Shown in pieces: positions 17,725-26,458 of a stretch of DNA of 64,000 nucleotides. Both the position numbers and the translations under genes were made by a program. Position 1 is the stretch's first letter; each line of letters opens with the position of its first letter. Source of the DNA: Streptomyces roseolus. Its GTDB lineage: Bacteria; Actinomycetota; Actinomycetes; Streptomycetales; Streptomycetaceae. The notes beneath the pieces are model-generated. The model did not search any database and was not told the DNA's origin. It saw only the letters and a list, made by a program, of their open reading frames with translations. The stretch spans positions 116,848-180,847 of the forward strand of contig NZ_BMTV01000014.1 of the NCBI RefSeq assembly GCF_014649855.1, in the 5' to 3' direction.

Positions 17725-18600
17725 GTGACCGCCGCCCCGGCCGCCTTCGCCACTGTCCCGCCCGCTGTGTCGGTCTCCGCCGGCGCCGCTGTGCCCGCCG
17801 GCCCGGAGGAGGCCGACGCGTTCCGCTCCCCGGAGACGGCACTCGACCGGACGGCCCACCCGCTGCGCACCACCGAGCCCCGCGGAGGCACGGCCGACCT
17901 TCGCCCGTTCGGCCGGATGGTCGGCGACGCCCGGGTGGTGGGCCTGGGCGAGGCCACCCACAGCTCGCACGAGTTCCTCACCCTCAAGCACCGGCTCCTG
18001 CGGTACCTGGCCGAGGAGAAGGGCTTCCGGGCCTTCGCCCTCGAAGGCCCGTGGAGCACCGGACTGCGCCTCGACGCCTACCTCCTGCGCGGCGAGGGCG
18101 ACTTGGAGCAGATCATGGACGAGGAGTTCCAGGGCGCCTACCGGTGGTGGAACAACGCCGAGTACCGCGCTCTGCTCCAGGGGATGCGCGCGTACAACGT
18201 CGAGCACCCGAAGGACCCGGTCCGCTTCGTCGGCGACGACGGAGGGTGCGCCGGTGCCGAGCTGTATGACAGGGTGAACGCCCATGCGACCGCGGCCCGT
18301 CCCGGAATCGTCCCGCGGCTCGCCGACCTGTACCGGGGCCTGCGGCCCGCCACCGACGCCGAGACGTACGTCGACGCCTACCTGTCGAAGCCGCCGGCCG
18401 AACGCAAGGAACTCGCCGAGCGGACCGGCCGGGCACTGGCCCTGCTCGAGCAGCGGCCCGGCAAGCCGCTGACGCCGGCACGCAAGCCTGGGCCGTCCAG
18501 CACGCCGCCGCCACCCATCGGATGACCACGCTGTACGCGTTCGACGTCGGGATTCGGACAGTGCGCGGACCAGCCCGCCCCGCGTCAGCCCGCCCCGTGT
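17725..18600 (+). pseudogene. Erythromycin esterase family protein, truncated by frameshift
   Basis: Starts at GTG 17725 with GGAGG six bases upstream. The sequence follows the Ere/EreA family: GDARVVGLGEATHSSHEF (metal/active-site His and Glu), LKHRLLRYLAEEKGFRAFAL, EGPWSTGLRLDAYL, RWWNNAEYRALLQGMRAYN. At about 18480 the frame shifts: the family continues in another frame (QAWAVQHAAATHRMTTLYAF) and then stops being recognisable near 18540. Family members have about 400-450 residues, so roughly 40 per cent is missing, including later catalytic residues. In its current frame it stops at 18525 after 266 residues. Probably inactive; intact enzymes hydrolyse the macrolide lactone ring. Confidence 0.85.
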
Positions 18601-18639
18601 GATCGCACCCCTTGCCCCTCACCCCGCTGAACCCGGCCC

Positions 18640-18780
18640 TCACGTCCCTCCCCCTCGTCGTCCGCCCGGGCGGGGTGGGGGGAGGGGGAGGAGGGTCTGT
18701 CCCTTGATCGGTGGCGGGGTGCGCTTGCCGAGCCGGTCTTCCACCTGCCGGAGCCTCGTACGCGTCTCCTCGGTCGTCAT
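18640..18780 (-). CDS. Small protein, 46 residues, unknown
   Basis: ATG 18780 with GGGGGGAG five bases upstream. The first 29 residues (TTEETRTRLRQVEDRLGKR then TPPPIKGQ) form a likely charged helix; the end is Pro/Arg/Gly-rich. It starts 11 bases after the stop of the 154-residue gene on the same strand, so it may be its operon partner. Too short for a family call. Confidence 0.4.
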   Translation of the reverse strand: MTTEETRTRLRQVEDRLGKRTPPPIKGQTLLPLPPPRPGGRRGGGT

Positions 18781-18791
18781 GTCTCCCCCCA

Positions 18792-19256
18792 TCACCGCTG
18801 TCGCGGACCGGGATCCGACGGACGGCCCCGTCCCTGCGCCGCCACCGACGCCACGGTCCGGGGGTCCTCACCGGTGAGTTCGACGATGCGGTGCGGCGGA
18901 ACCCCGGCGGCCGCGGCCCGCGCCAGCAGGGCGTCCCGCTCGCCCGCACAGTCGCGGTAGGCCACCAGCTCTTCCTCCACGCGGGCGAGGGCGCCCGGCA
19001 CCAGCGCGTGGCGCAGTCGGTTCAGCTCGTCGTCGTCCAACGGGACGGGCAGCTTCTCCGCCCCGTCGGGGATGGCGCCCGCCTCCTCCGGCGGCAGCAG
19101 CCGGGCGTTGGGGGAGGCGGCGGTGACGCCGTGCGCGTCGAGCCAGGCCCGTACGGCGGGCGTCTCCAGGCACGCCAGGTCTCCCGCGGCGGTGACGGAG
19201 ACGCCCAGCGGGACTGCCGGGTCGTCCACGAGGAACAGGTGGGCGTCGTCGGTCAT
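18792..19256 (-). CDS. Hypothetical protein with C-terminal HTH-like segment
   Basis: 154 residues from ATG 19256, with GAAGGAGAC upstream. No family recognised. The N-terminal half (HLFLVDDPAVPLGVSVTAAG, then TPAVRAWLDAHGV) is mixed alpha-beta; a long acidic helix follows (LNRLRHALVPGALARVEEEL); the end, AAAGVPPHRIVELTGEDPRT, resembles the helix-turn-helix used by short bacterial proteins with sigma-factor-like linkers. High third-position GC and a good ribosome-binding site support expression. Confidence 0.7.
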   Translation of the reverse strand: MTDDAHLFLVDDPAVPLGVSVTAAGDLACLETPAVRAWLDAHGVTAASPNARLLPPEEAGAIPDGAEKLPVPLDDDELNRLRHALVPGALARVEEELVAYRDCAGERDALLARAAAAGVPPHRIVELTGEDPRTVASVAAQGRGRPSDPGPRQR

Positions 19257-19660
19257 GCTCGTCTCCTTCGTAGACGCGAGGGTCGTGTGTCGTCCTCGCC
19301 TACCCCCTCCGGCGCGAGCCATCGCGGCTGCGGTCGCCTTCGTCCACGGCGCGCCGTTCCCGGGCGCGCCGCCTTCCCGCCCGGCATCCGGTGCCGGTCG
19401 CCCGCCACCAGCCGGTAGGAGGCGCCGACGGCCCACCGCGCCGGAGGCAGCGCGAGCGGCGCCCCTGGCGGCGCCCGTCTCCGGCCCCTGCACGGCACGG
19501 CCCTCCTTTCCACGAGGCCGCGTGCGGGAGGGGATGCCCGGCGGTTGAGCGGGCACACGTGCACGGTGCTCGCATCCACGCGGCCGGGTATGCCATCGGC
19601 AGCGCACTCGTGGGCGGGCGGACGACGGACAGGTGGCAACAGGACGCAGGGAGCGCAGTG

Positions 19661-21082
19661 ATGAAAGTCCGCTCGTGGCCGATCCGACCGGACCTCCGGC
19701 TCACCGCCCACGTGGTGGCCGGCCGCTACCGGCTCGACGACCTGCTGGGCCGCGGCGGCGCCGCCGACGTGTACGAGGGCATGGACCTGCGCCTGCGACG
19801 GCAGGTCGCCGTGAAGGTCTTCCGCCCGGACGGTGTCGCCGGCACGGAGGAACGGTCCGACGACGAGGGCCGGCTGCTGGCCCGGCTGCAACACCCCGGC
19901 CTGATCACCGTGTACGACTGCGGCCGGGACGACGGAACGCCCTACCTGGTGATGGAACTGGTCAGGGGCACGACGCTCCGCCGGCGGATCGCGGCGGCCG
20001 TGCTGGCGCCCGCCGAGGCGTGCCGCATCGGAGCAGCGCTGGCCTCGGCGCTGGCCCATGTGCACGAGGCCGGAGTCGTCCACCGCGACGTCAAGCCCGC
20101 CAACATCCTGCTGGACGAGGCGGGCGCCCCCCGCCTGACGGACTTCGGCATCTCCCGGCTGCTCGGCACCACGGCCCGGACCGTGACGGGCGCGGTGGTG
20201 GGCACCGCCGCGTACATGGCTCCGGAGCAGGTGCTGGGCCGGGGCGCCGGGCCGGCGGCGGACGTCTACAGCCTGGGACTGGTGCTCATCGAGTCGATCA
20301 AGGGTGAACTGGAGTACGACGGGGCGCCGCTGGAGGCCGCGATCGCCCGCCTGAACCGTCCCCCGGTCATCCCGCCGGACATACCGGCGGCGGTCGCCGA
20401 ACTGCTCGAAGCCATGACCGACGCGGACGAGAGCCGCCGACCGGACGCCCGGGCCTGTGAGCGCGCCCTGACCGCCTTGGCGTCGGAGGCTCTCGTGGGA
20501 GCGGCCGATGTGCCCGGGGCTCCGCCCCTGAGCGGGGAGGACGAAGCCGGCGGGCGGAATCGGGCCGTTCCGGGGCCGGACAGGGCGGGCGCGGCAGTGA
20601 GTGCCACCGGCATCCAAGCCGCCGCCCCCGCACACGGAGGGCCGCTGCCCGCACGCGCTCCTTCCGATCGGCCCGCCTCCCGCCGGGCCGGCAGAATGCT
20701 GGTGACCGCCGGCGCGGCACTGACCGTCTTCGGCGTCGGGCTGACCGGTTCGGCGGGCGGGCCGTCCCCCGGGGCGGAGGACGCCGGGCCGGTTCCGCCC
20801 CGCCCCGCCACGATCGAACCGGCCTCCCCGGTCGCCTCGCCCGCTCCGTCGGCCGGAGCCGCCGCCCCCGCGTCCACGCCGCGGCCCCCCTCGTACGCCG
20901 GAGACCGGCGGACCACCGGCTCCGAGAGCACGGCGGCCGACAGGGGGAAAACGCCGGCTCCCGGCGTCTCGGAGCGGCAGCGCGGCCGTGCGACCCGTCC
21001 GGAATCAGCCGGACAGGCCCCCCGGAAGGGCGAGACGCGGCCGGGGAAGCCGAAGCCGGCCAAGGGCAGGCACGCGCGATGA
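19661..21082 (+). CDS. Membrane Ser/Thr protein kinase (Hanks type, PknB-like)
   Basis: 473 residues. The kinase domain occupies about residues 22-280: glycine loop GRGGAADVYEG, catalytic Lys in VAVKVF, active-site loop HRDVKPANILL, DFGISR, and activation segment GTAAYMAPEQ, all intact. A linker of about 90 residues rich in Ala/Pro/Gly leads to one transmembrane helix (MLVTAGAALTVFGVGLTG, about 345-362) and an extracellular Pro/Ser/Arg-rich tail without PASTA repeats. GTG at 19658 directly precedes the chosen ATG. Downstream lie a broken PP2C phosphatase and STAS/ATPase genes, so the region handled Ser/Thr phosphorylation signals. Confidence 0.93.
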   Translation: MKVRSWPIRPDLRLTAHVVAGRYRLDDLLGRGGAADVYEGMDLRLRRQVAVKVFRPDGVAGTEERSDDEGRLLARLQHPGLITVYDCGRDDGTPYLVMELVRGTTLRRRIAAAVLAPAEACRIGAALASALAHVHEAGVVHRDVKPANILLDEAGAPRLTDFGISRLLGTTARTVTGAVVGTAAYMAPEQVLGRGAGPAADVYSLGLVLIESIKGELEYDGAPLEAAIARLNRPPVIPPDIPAAVAELLEAMTDADESRRPDARACERALTALASEALVGAADVPGAPPLSGEDEAGGRNRAVPGPDRAGAAVSATGIQAAAPAHGGPLPARAPSDRPASRRAGRMLVTAGAALTVFGVGLTGSAGGPSPGAEDAGPVPPRPATIEPASPVASPAPSAGAAAPASTPRPPSYAGDRRTTGSESTAADRGKTPAPGVSERQRGRATRPESAGQAPRKGETRPGKPKPAKGRHAR

Positions 21083-21197
21083 CACCGCCGCGGCTCCCGG
21101 CGTGCACGCTGCCTGACGGAGCGTCAAATCGTCGCCCCGCCGACCCCCCGGACCGTCGAACGCGTCATTGACCTCGTGTCCGACGGCCTGCGGGAAC

Positions 21198-21478
21198 GCA
21201 TCGCTCCGCCCCCTTCACCACCGCCACCACCACCGGCCCCGGCGACACCCCCTCCTCCACACCGACGGGCTCACCGAGGCCCGCACCGGCGCGGACCGCA
21301 CCAGCCTTTTCGGGGACGAAGCGCTGCTCGCCTTCGCCACCGCGCACGCCGGCAACCCGCCCGAGACCCTCGCCGACGCCCTCACCGGCCTCCTGAAGGA
21401 CTTCGGAGACGGCCTCGACGACGACACCGCGCTGCTCGCCCTCGGCACGCCCGCCCCGCCACGAGAAACCCCGCATGA
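21198..21478 (+). pseudogene. PP2C/SpoIIE-type phosphatase, C-terminal remnant
   Basis: Only the last part of a SpoIIE-like phosphatase remains: PFTTATTTGPGDT, then after a frame change LLHTDGLTEARTGADRT, ETLADALTGLLKDFGDGL and the ending DDDTALLAL, the typical PP2C C-terminal motif with Asp metal ligands. The N-terminal PAS/GAF and catalytic parts are missing. It lies directly before a STAS gene, the usual anti-anti-sigma partner of such phosphatases. Confidence 0.8.
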
Positions 21479-21817
21479 GCCTTCTGAAGATCACCACCCG
21501 AGACGCCGCGACCGGTCCCGTCATGGAGATCGTCGGCGATCCGGACTGCGCCCACGCGCCCGAGCTGCGCCGGGAACTCGACGCCCTCGCCCTGCGACCG
21601 GGGGAACGACTCGTCCTTGACCTGTCCGGCATGACGTTCCGCGACTCCAGCGGAATCACCGCCATGATCGCGGCCCGCAGCCGGGCGGAAGCGTCGGGAG
21701 CCGGGCTGCGCGCTCGCCGCCGTACCGGACTCCACCCTGCGCGTGCTGCGCATCGCGGGCCTGGACCAGATCTTCCCTCTCTACTCCGATCGCGCCTCCG
21801 CCACCGCCACCGGGTAG
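21475..21817 (+). pseudogene. STAS-domain anti-anti-sigma factor, frameshifted
   Basis: From ATG 21475 the SpoIIAA-like fold is clear: MEIVGDPDCAHAPELRRELD, RLVLDLSGMTFRDSSGITAM with the phosphorylatable Ser in DSSG. Near 21705 a one-base shift moves the frame; the rest, AAVPDSTLRVLRIAGLDQIF to a stop at 21817, completes a normal STAS domain. If the indel is real the last beta-alpha unit is lost; if it is a sequencing error the gene is intact (about 114 residues). Confidence 0.8.
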
Positions 21818-22020
21818 GCACCGGTCGTCGGCCGGGCGAGCGGGGTTGTCCGCGGACGGCGGTACAGTGACGGCCGGGAAGAGCCTTCTTGTGCCGGTGG
21901 CGGGCTCGGACTGCCGGTGGACGGCTGACGGATCGAAGGAGTTCCGGCGTGGGAGCCCGACGTGCGAAAGGCGGGTGGGGCGCGGCTGTTCCGCAGAACA
22001 CCGCCTTGGAGGTGAACCCG

Positions 22021-22305
22021 TTGTCCGACCGTCCCGGCATACGTGTCCACGGAGAGATCAGTGAGGTCACGCGTCCCTCCTGGGAGCGCGCGCTCACCGA
22101 GCTGTCCCGGCATCACCAGGACGTCTCCTACCTGGAGCTGTCGGAGGTGGCCTTCGTCGACGTCGCAGGAGTCACGGCGCTCGCCGTGACCGCGATGGAC
22201 TTGGCGGACGGGCGGTTCGTGATCGAGGCGCCGCCGCCGCAGCTGTCACGGGTCCTGGAACTGTTCTGGCCGGACCTGGACCGGATCGAGGTGACATCGG
22301 GATGA
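22021..22305 (+). CDS. STAS-domain protein (anti-anti-sigma type), TTG start
   Basis: 94 residues from TTG 22021, which sits five bases after GGAGGTGA; in-frame upstream codons have no ribosome-binding site. STAS pattern: IRVHGEISEVTRPSWERAL, VSYLELSEVAFVDVAGVTAL, ending LFWPDLDRIEV. The usual Ser/Thr phosphosite position reads DVAG, so it may not be regulated by phosphorylation. Its stop overlaps the start of the MEDS-ATPase gene (ATGA). The pair is conserved in Streptomyces and probably forms a switch in which the STAS protein and the ATPase bind each other. Confidence 0.85.
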   Translation: MSDRPGIRVHGEISEVTRPSWERALTELSRHHQDVSYLELSEVAFVDVAGVTALAVTAMDLADGRFVIEAPPPQLSRVLELFWPDLDRIEVTSG

Positions 22306-23234
22306 CCTCGGAGACCACTGACGGGGCGTTCGTCCACCCCGCCCTCTTCTACCGCGACGAGCACGAGTACGTCCGGCGGACGGCCGCCTTCCTGACGGAG
22401 GGCCGCGCCCACGGAGAACCGATGGCCGTCGCGGTCCCCGGCCCCAATCTGGAGCTGATCAGGACCGCGCTGGGCGCGGACGCCGAGGGCATCCTGTTCC
22501 TCGACATGACCGAGGCAGGCCGGAACCCGGGACGGATCATCCCCCGGGTGCTGCGGGGCTTCGCCGACGCCCACCCCGGCGGCCGGGTCCGGATCATCGG
22601 CGAGCCCGTCTGGGCGGGCCGGTCCGAGACCGAGTACCCGGCGTGCGCACAGCACGAGGCGCTGATCAACGCCGCGTTCGAAGGCCGGGCGGTGACGATT
22701 CTGTGCCCGTACGACGAGACCGCGCTGACCCCGGAGGTGCTGGCGGACGCACGGGCCACCCACCCGCTCGTCATGGACGGCGACGGACGGCAGGAAGCGA
22801 GCGACGCCTACGACTGGCGGGCGGTGGTGGACCGTTACAACCAGCCGCTGGTACGCCCGGCGGACGCCTCCGCCTTCTCCTTCGGCGGACAGGACCTTCC
22901 CAAGGTCCGCCACTACGCCGTCGCCCGCGCGTCGGAGCTGGGTGCGGCGGGGGCGCGGCTGATGGACCTGGAACTGGCGGTGGCCGAGCTGACCACCAAC
23001 AGCGTGGTCCACGGCGGGGGCAGCGGCACCCTCGCGGTCTGGACGGAGCCCGGCCGGCTCGTGTGCGAGGTCCACGACGGAGGCCGCCTGCCCGACCCCC
23101 TCGCGGGCCGCAGGCCCCCCGAGCCGGGCCAGATCGGTGGTCGTGGCCTGATGCTGGTCCATTACGTGACGGATCTGGTCCGCCTCCACACGACGGCCGA
23201 GGGCACGACCGTGCGGTTCTACCTCGACCTGTGA
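22302..23234 (+). CDS. MEDS-domain sensor with RsbW-like ATPase (anti-sigma factor type)
   Basis: 310 residues. Residues about 10-165 are a MEDS (methanogen/methylotroph DcmR sensory) domain: ALFYRDEHEYVRRTAAFL, RVRIIGEPVWAGRS, ILCPYDE. The C-terminal third is an RsbW/SpoIIAB-like GHKL ATPase with N-box ELAVAELTTNSVVHGG and a G-box GQIGGRGLMLVHYV. Such proteins bind STAS partners and sigma factors and are probable sensors of small molecules. Overlaps the STAS gene by four bases. A strong hairpin follows the stop at once. Confidence 0.9.
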   Translation: MTSETTDGAFVHPALFYRDEHEYVRRTAAFLTEGRAHGEPMAVAVPGPNLELIRTALGADAEGILFLDMTEAGRNPGRIIPRVLRGFADAHPGGRVRIIGEPVWAGRSETEYPACAQHEALINAAFEGRAVTILCPYDETALTPEVLADARATHPLVMDGDGRQEASDAYDWRAVVDRYNQPLVRPADASAFSFGGQDLPKVRHYAVARASELGAAGARLMDLELAVAELTTNSVVHGGGSGTLAVWTEPGRLVCEVHDGGRLPDPLAGRRPPEPGQIGGRGLMLVHYVTDLVRLHTTAEGTTVRFYLDL

Positions 23235-23239
23235 CGGCA

Positions 23240-23263
23240 GGGGCGGCCCCGAAAGGCCGCCCC
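23240..23263 (+). terminator. Hairpin after the MEDS-ATPase gene
   Basis: GGGGCGGCC, a six-base loop, GGCCGCCCC: a perfect 9-bp stem starting five bases after the stop codon. A C/T-rich stretch follows but no T-run. Confidence 0.7.
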
Positions 23264-23532
23264 TCTCCCCCCTTCCACGTGGTACGCGGCCAGGCGCCGG
23301 AAAGTCCCGCCGAACGTCCCGGCCGCTCGACGCACCGCCGGCCCCGAGTCCCAGCCGGAGGCACAGAGAACCCGCGTGACGCACGCCTTCACCATGGCTC
23401 CCGCCCTGCTGCCGGTCTTCCGCGCCGCCCTCGCCGACCTCGGCGTCACCTGGGCCTGAACTCCGCTCTTCCCGCAGGCTCTACCCTGCCTACGGGCCCC
23501 GGGGCCGACTGGTCGTCCCCCGCCGCCCGACC

Positions 23533-23572
23533 GGGCTGTCCCCCGCCACCCCGGCGGGGGACAGGCCCTTTT
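23533..23572. terminator. Strong bidirectional-looking terminator hairpin with T-run
   Basis: GGGCTGTCCCCCGCC pairs with GGCGGGGGACAGGCCC around a short loop, followed by TTTT at 23569-23572. About 15 bp of stem. It marks the boundary between the chromosomal genes on the left and the plasmid-like island on the right. Confidence 0.75.
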
Positions 23573-23700
23573 CATGCCGCCTCCGGGCCCGGCCGGCTTC
23601 CCTCGCCCCGCCCGCGGCCCCTGCCGGCCGGCCCCGCCCCACGAAGTACCCGCACCTTCTCCGGGCGTTGTCGCATACACCCGCACGGGTGAACTTCTCC

Positions 23701-23714
23701 CTCGCGTACGCGAG
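23701..23714. repeat. Perfect 14-bp palindrome CTCGCGTACGCGAG
   Basis: A perfect palindrome 128 bases before the first island gene. It could be a regulator site or a resolution/nicking signal; nothing nearby decides this. Confidence 0.4.
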
Positions 23715-23841
23715 CGCGGTTCCAGCGGCCCGCCCCGAACACCCCCGGTACCAACCCCATTGGCGCAAAACAGCTCAATACCCCATCTTTCAGGCGAACC
23801 CGTTCTGTGTGGGGGCACCATCACGACGAAGGAGCCCACGG

Positions 23842-24535
23842 ATGCCCAAGACCAAGGCCGACTACGTTCCCCAGCGGCTGCCCGCCCACCTGGGCTTCGA
23901 GCAGTGGCGCTTCGACCGCGCCCTCGACCTCGGACTCATCCCGCCCGCCGACACCGACGACGGCCGACGCTGGACTGCCACCACCGTCGACGCCGTCGCG
24001 GCCCGCGCCGCAGACATCCGCGCGGCCACCGGAACCCTGCCCGACATGGGCGCCACCCGCGCCGCCGACCTGCTCGCCGAACGCTTCAGCACCGCGGTCG
24101 ACGCCGACACCATCCGGGAACTCGCCCGCGCCGGCCACATCCCCCACGCCGACTGGTACAAGCACCACCGCCTCTACGACGGCCTCGCCCTGGAACGCTT
24201 CACCGACCGCGACGCCCTGCAGCGCGCCCACCGCGACGGCCGGCTCCTCGACCGCCACCAGGCCGCCCCAGCACCTCGGCATCCGAGCCGCCGACCTCGA
24301 CCACCTGACCCGCTCCGGCTTCCCGCGCGCCACCACCCGCGTCCGCAGCCGCTACCAGTCCCGCCGCTCCGCCCCCGCCATCGCCCTCTACCGCCGAGGA
24401 ACCCTCGACACCCTCCTCGCAGACCCCGCGATCGACTGGGACACCGTCCGCGCCACCCCCAAGGGGCGACGCTCCCTGCTCGCGGCTCTGCCGAGCCGGA
24501 ACGCGGACGAAGGGGGAGACAGCGGTACGGCGTGA
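23842..24535 (+). pseudogene. Plasmid-type hypothetical protein with frameshift (GRRSLLAAL family)
   Basis: Starts at ATG 23842 after GAAGGAG. In the first frame: QRLPAHLGFEQWRFDRAL, RWTATTVDAVAARAADIRA, ELARAGHIPHADWYKHHRLY. One extra base near 24275 moves the frame; the protein then continues QHLGIRAADLDHLTRSGFP and ends IALYRRGTLDTLLADPAIDW then ATPKGRRSLLAALPS. The total would be about 230 residues. The last 40 residues match the decayed minus-strand gene at 39.2-39.7 kb, so the two are paralogs. The repeated short helical units look like stacked HTH modules. Function unknown. Confidence 0.65.
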
Positions 24536-24720
24536 ACGCGCGGCCGCCCCGTTCTCCCGGACGGGAACGGCCCGTCCCGGCAGCGCTGGCACCGGCAACG
24601 AAAGCGGCCGGCGCCCACTTCCGCCGAGGCGGGTGGCAAGGGCGCCGGCCAACCGAAAACACACACTCCGGGAGACCCGAGAGGCGTATCTCGCTTCCGA
24701 GTGTATCCGCCCGGCACGGT

Positions 24721-24768
24721 GCGGCGGTCCTCCGCCGCTTGCCGATAATGATGTAAACTTGGTAATGT
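24721..24768 (+). promoter_or_regulatory. Probable promoter with adjacent palindrome
   Basis: TTGCCG (24739-24744), an 18-base spacer and TAATGT (24763-24768) form a sigma-70-like promoter in the most AT-rich stretch of this area, followed by T7. Directly in front is a 7-bp stem GCGGCGG-TCCT-CCGCCGC (24721-24738), a plausible operator or upstream terminator. Next gene start is at 24836. Confidence 0.45.
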
Positions 24769-24835
24769 TTTTTTGATGGCGGGTGGTGGCAGCCCGCGCG
24801 GCACCGGATGCGCCCACTCACCTTTCGGAGGCCTC

Positions 24836-25263
24836 ATGTCCTTCCCCGACACGTTCCCCGTCGGCCGCCAGGCCCCGCCCGAGTCCGCGACCGGGGCCGG
24901 GGCCGGCGTGTCGGTGTGGCCGGCCACCGCCGGCGCGGCGGCGGCCGAACTCGCCCGGCTCGCCGGCCTCCTGGCCGCGGCCGGCGTCACCGTCGTCCCG
25001 GCCGGCGGCACGCTCGCGATCCCTCACCTCGTCTGCGGCCCGGGCGACACCGCCGGTGTCCGGGTGCGCACCACCGGCCGCGCCCCGCATGCCTTGTACG
25101 TCATCGCCGCCGGCCGCATCACCCCCCCCACCCGGGCGCGGACAGTGCCTTCGCCCACCTCCAGCCGCTCCTGCAGGCGGCCGCCCGGCCCTGCGACGGA
25201 TGCGGCGCCGGGGCCGGAGAGCCGTGCAACTCGCGTTGCCTGCCCGACCCCTCGACCGCCTGA
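24836..25263 (+). pseudogene. Small zinc-ribbon-like plasmid protein, frameshift at poly-C
   Basis: From ATG 24836 (CGGAGG seven bases upstream) the frame reads a mixed alpha-beta domain (AAAELARLAGLLAAAGVTVV, GTLAIPHLVCGPGDTAGV, ALYVIAAGRITPP). At a run of eight C (about 25123-25130) it must shift to continue as GADSAFAHLQPLLQAAARP then CDGCGAGAGEPCNSRC and stop at 25263. The four Cys residues suggest a zinc site. If the run length is a sequencing error, the intact product has about 142 residues. It stands just before the DUF6292-like gene and probably shares its transcript. Confidence 0.6.
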
Positions 25264-25322
25264 CCCATCCCGCCGGCGGGGTGCCATGCGCACCCCGTCA
25301 CCCCTGACAGAGGAAGACGAAG

Positions 25323-26381
25323 ATGATCCGCGCCGGACGCTTGAAGTACGTCCAGACCATGGCCGACCTGGCCGAGGCCCTGGGCAAGTCCCTCGGTACC
25401 GTCCGCAACACCCGGCCCTACGCCGCGGAAGGGCATCCGGCGCCGATCAGCTCGCCCACCTCCCGCGCCCAGCTGTGGGACGCGGAGCAGACCGCGGCCT
25501 ACTACGCCGGCAAGCCCGTCCCCGAGCTGCCCCGGACCGACGACGACGAGGACCTGCTGGACCGCCACGAGGCCGCCGAGCTCCTGGGCGTCAAGCCGGT
25601 CAGCTGGAACACCTACAAGCAGCAGGACCCCGACCTGATCGACGGCATGGTCCTGGTGCCCGAGGGTCCGCAGGGCACCGAGCACTGGCCCCGCCGCCTG
25701 GTCCTGGCCTTCAAGGACAAGCGCCCCGGCCGCGGCGCCGGCGGCGGCCGCCGCCAGGGGAGCGGCGACATGATCCCCCGCGACCAGATCCTGCCGCGGA
25801 TCGCCGAGTTCCTGGACGCCGATCCCACCGTCACCGTGGAGACCGTCGCCGAGGCCCTGGGCATCACCAAGTTCCCCACCACGCAGACAGGCCTGGTCAC
25901 CCTGCGCGGCCGGCGGATCGCCGACCTGGTCGAGGCCGAACCCGGCCTCGACCCGAAGGGCGCCGCCCTCGGACTGGGCTACCCCACCACGACCCACCGC
26001 GGCGCACTCAAGGTCGCCGAGCAGGAACTGCACGCCCGCCGCGTGACCCCCTACCTGCAGCGCGTCGCGGACGTTCTCGCCGAGGCCGGCGTCGCCCAGC
26101 AGGCCCAGGTCGAGGTGCGCCGGCAGGCAGAGGGCGGCCAACTCGCCGCCGCCGTCCTGCTCGAAGACGGCCAGCCGGCGCCGGCCCTGGTGTGGGACGA
26201 CCGCTTCGGCTGGCGAACGGCCACCAGCCGACGCCACCCGATCGGCAAGTACACCGACACCGCCCCCGAGGGCGAAGGGATCCGCTACCTCGGCATCGGC
26301 CCGCGCCCCGAGCCCGAGGAACTCCTCGACGCCCTGCGCGACAGGCGCAAGGGCACCAAGCGCCCCCACCCCGCGCCCTGA
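25323..26381 (+). CDS. HTH protein with DUF6292-like C-terminal domain, plasmid-type
   Basis: 352 residues, intact. The N-terminus holds two HTH-like modules: MADLAEALGKSLGTVRNTR and LDRHEAAELLGVKPVSWNTY, with GKPVPELP between them. A central Gly/Arg-rich linker (PGRGAGGGRRQGSG) leads to a second helical pair (TVETVAEALGITKFPTTQTG), then a C-terminal domain ALVWDDRFGWRTATSRRHPI and YLGIGPRPEPEELLDAL that I associate with DUF6292. The first half resembles the broken minus-strand gene at 32.5-33.1 kb. It probably binds DNA; regulation or replication/partition of the element is possible but unproven. Confidence 0.75.
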   Translation: MIRAGRLKYVQTMADLAEALGKSLGTVRNTRPYAAEGHPAPISSPTSRAQLWDAEQTAAYYAGKPVPELPRTDDDEDLLDRHEAAELLGVKPVSWNTYKQQDPDLIDGMVLVPEGPQGTEHWPRRLVLAFKDKRPGRGAGGGRRQGSGDMIPRDQILPRIAEFLDADPTVTVETVAEALGITKFPTTQTGLVTLRGRRIADLVEAEPGLDPKGAALGLGYPTTTHRGALKVAEQELHARRVTPYLQRVADVLAEAGVAQQAQVEVRRQAEGGQLAAAVLLEDGQPAPALVWDDRFGWRTATSRRHPIGKYTDTAPEGEGIRYLGIGPRPEPEELLDALRDRRKGTKRPHPAP

Positions 26382-26458
26382 CGCAATCCACGGTGGCCCG
26401 CGGCGAGCGGCCTTCCTGCTCCTGAAAACTCCTTACCCGCGGCGCGGGGGACGGCGCC

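Noticed and set aside
18599..18780. Plus-strand ORF in the G-rich stretch after the esterase remnant
   Set aside because: Pro/Arg/Gly repeats without pattern; the minus strand has a better small ORF with a ribosome-binding site.
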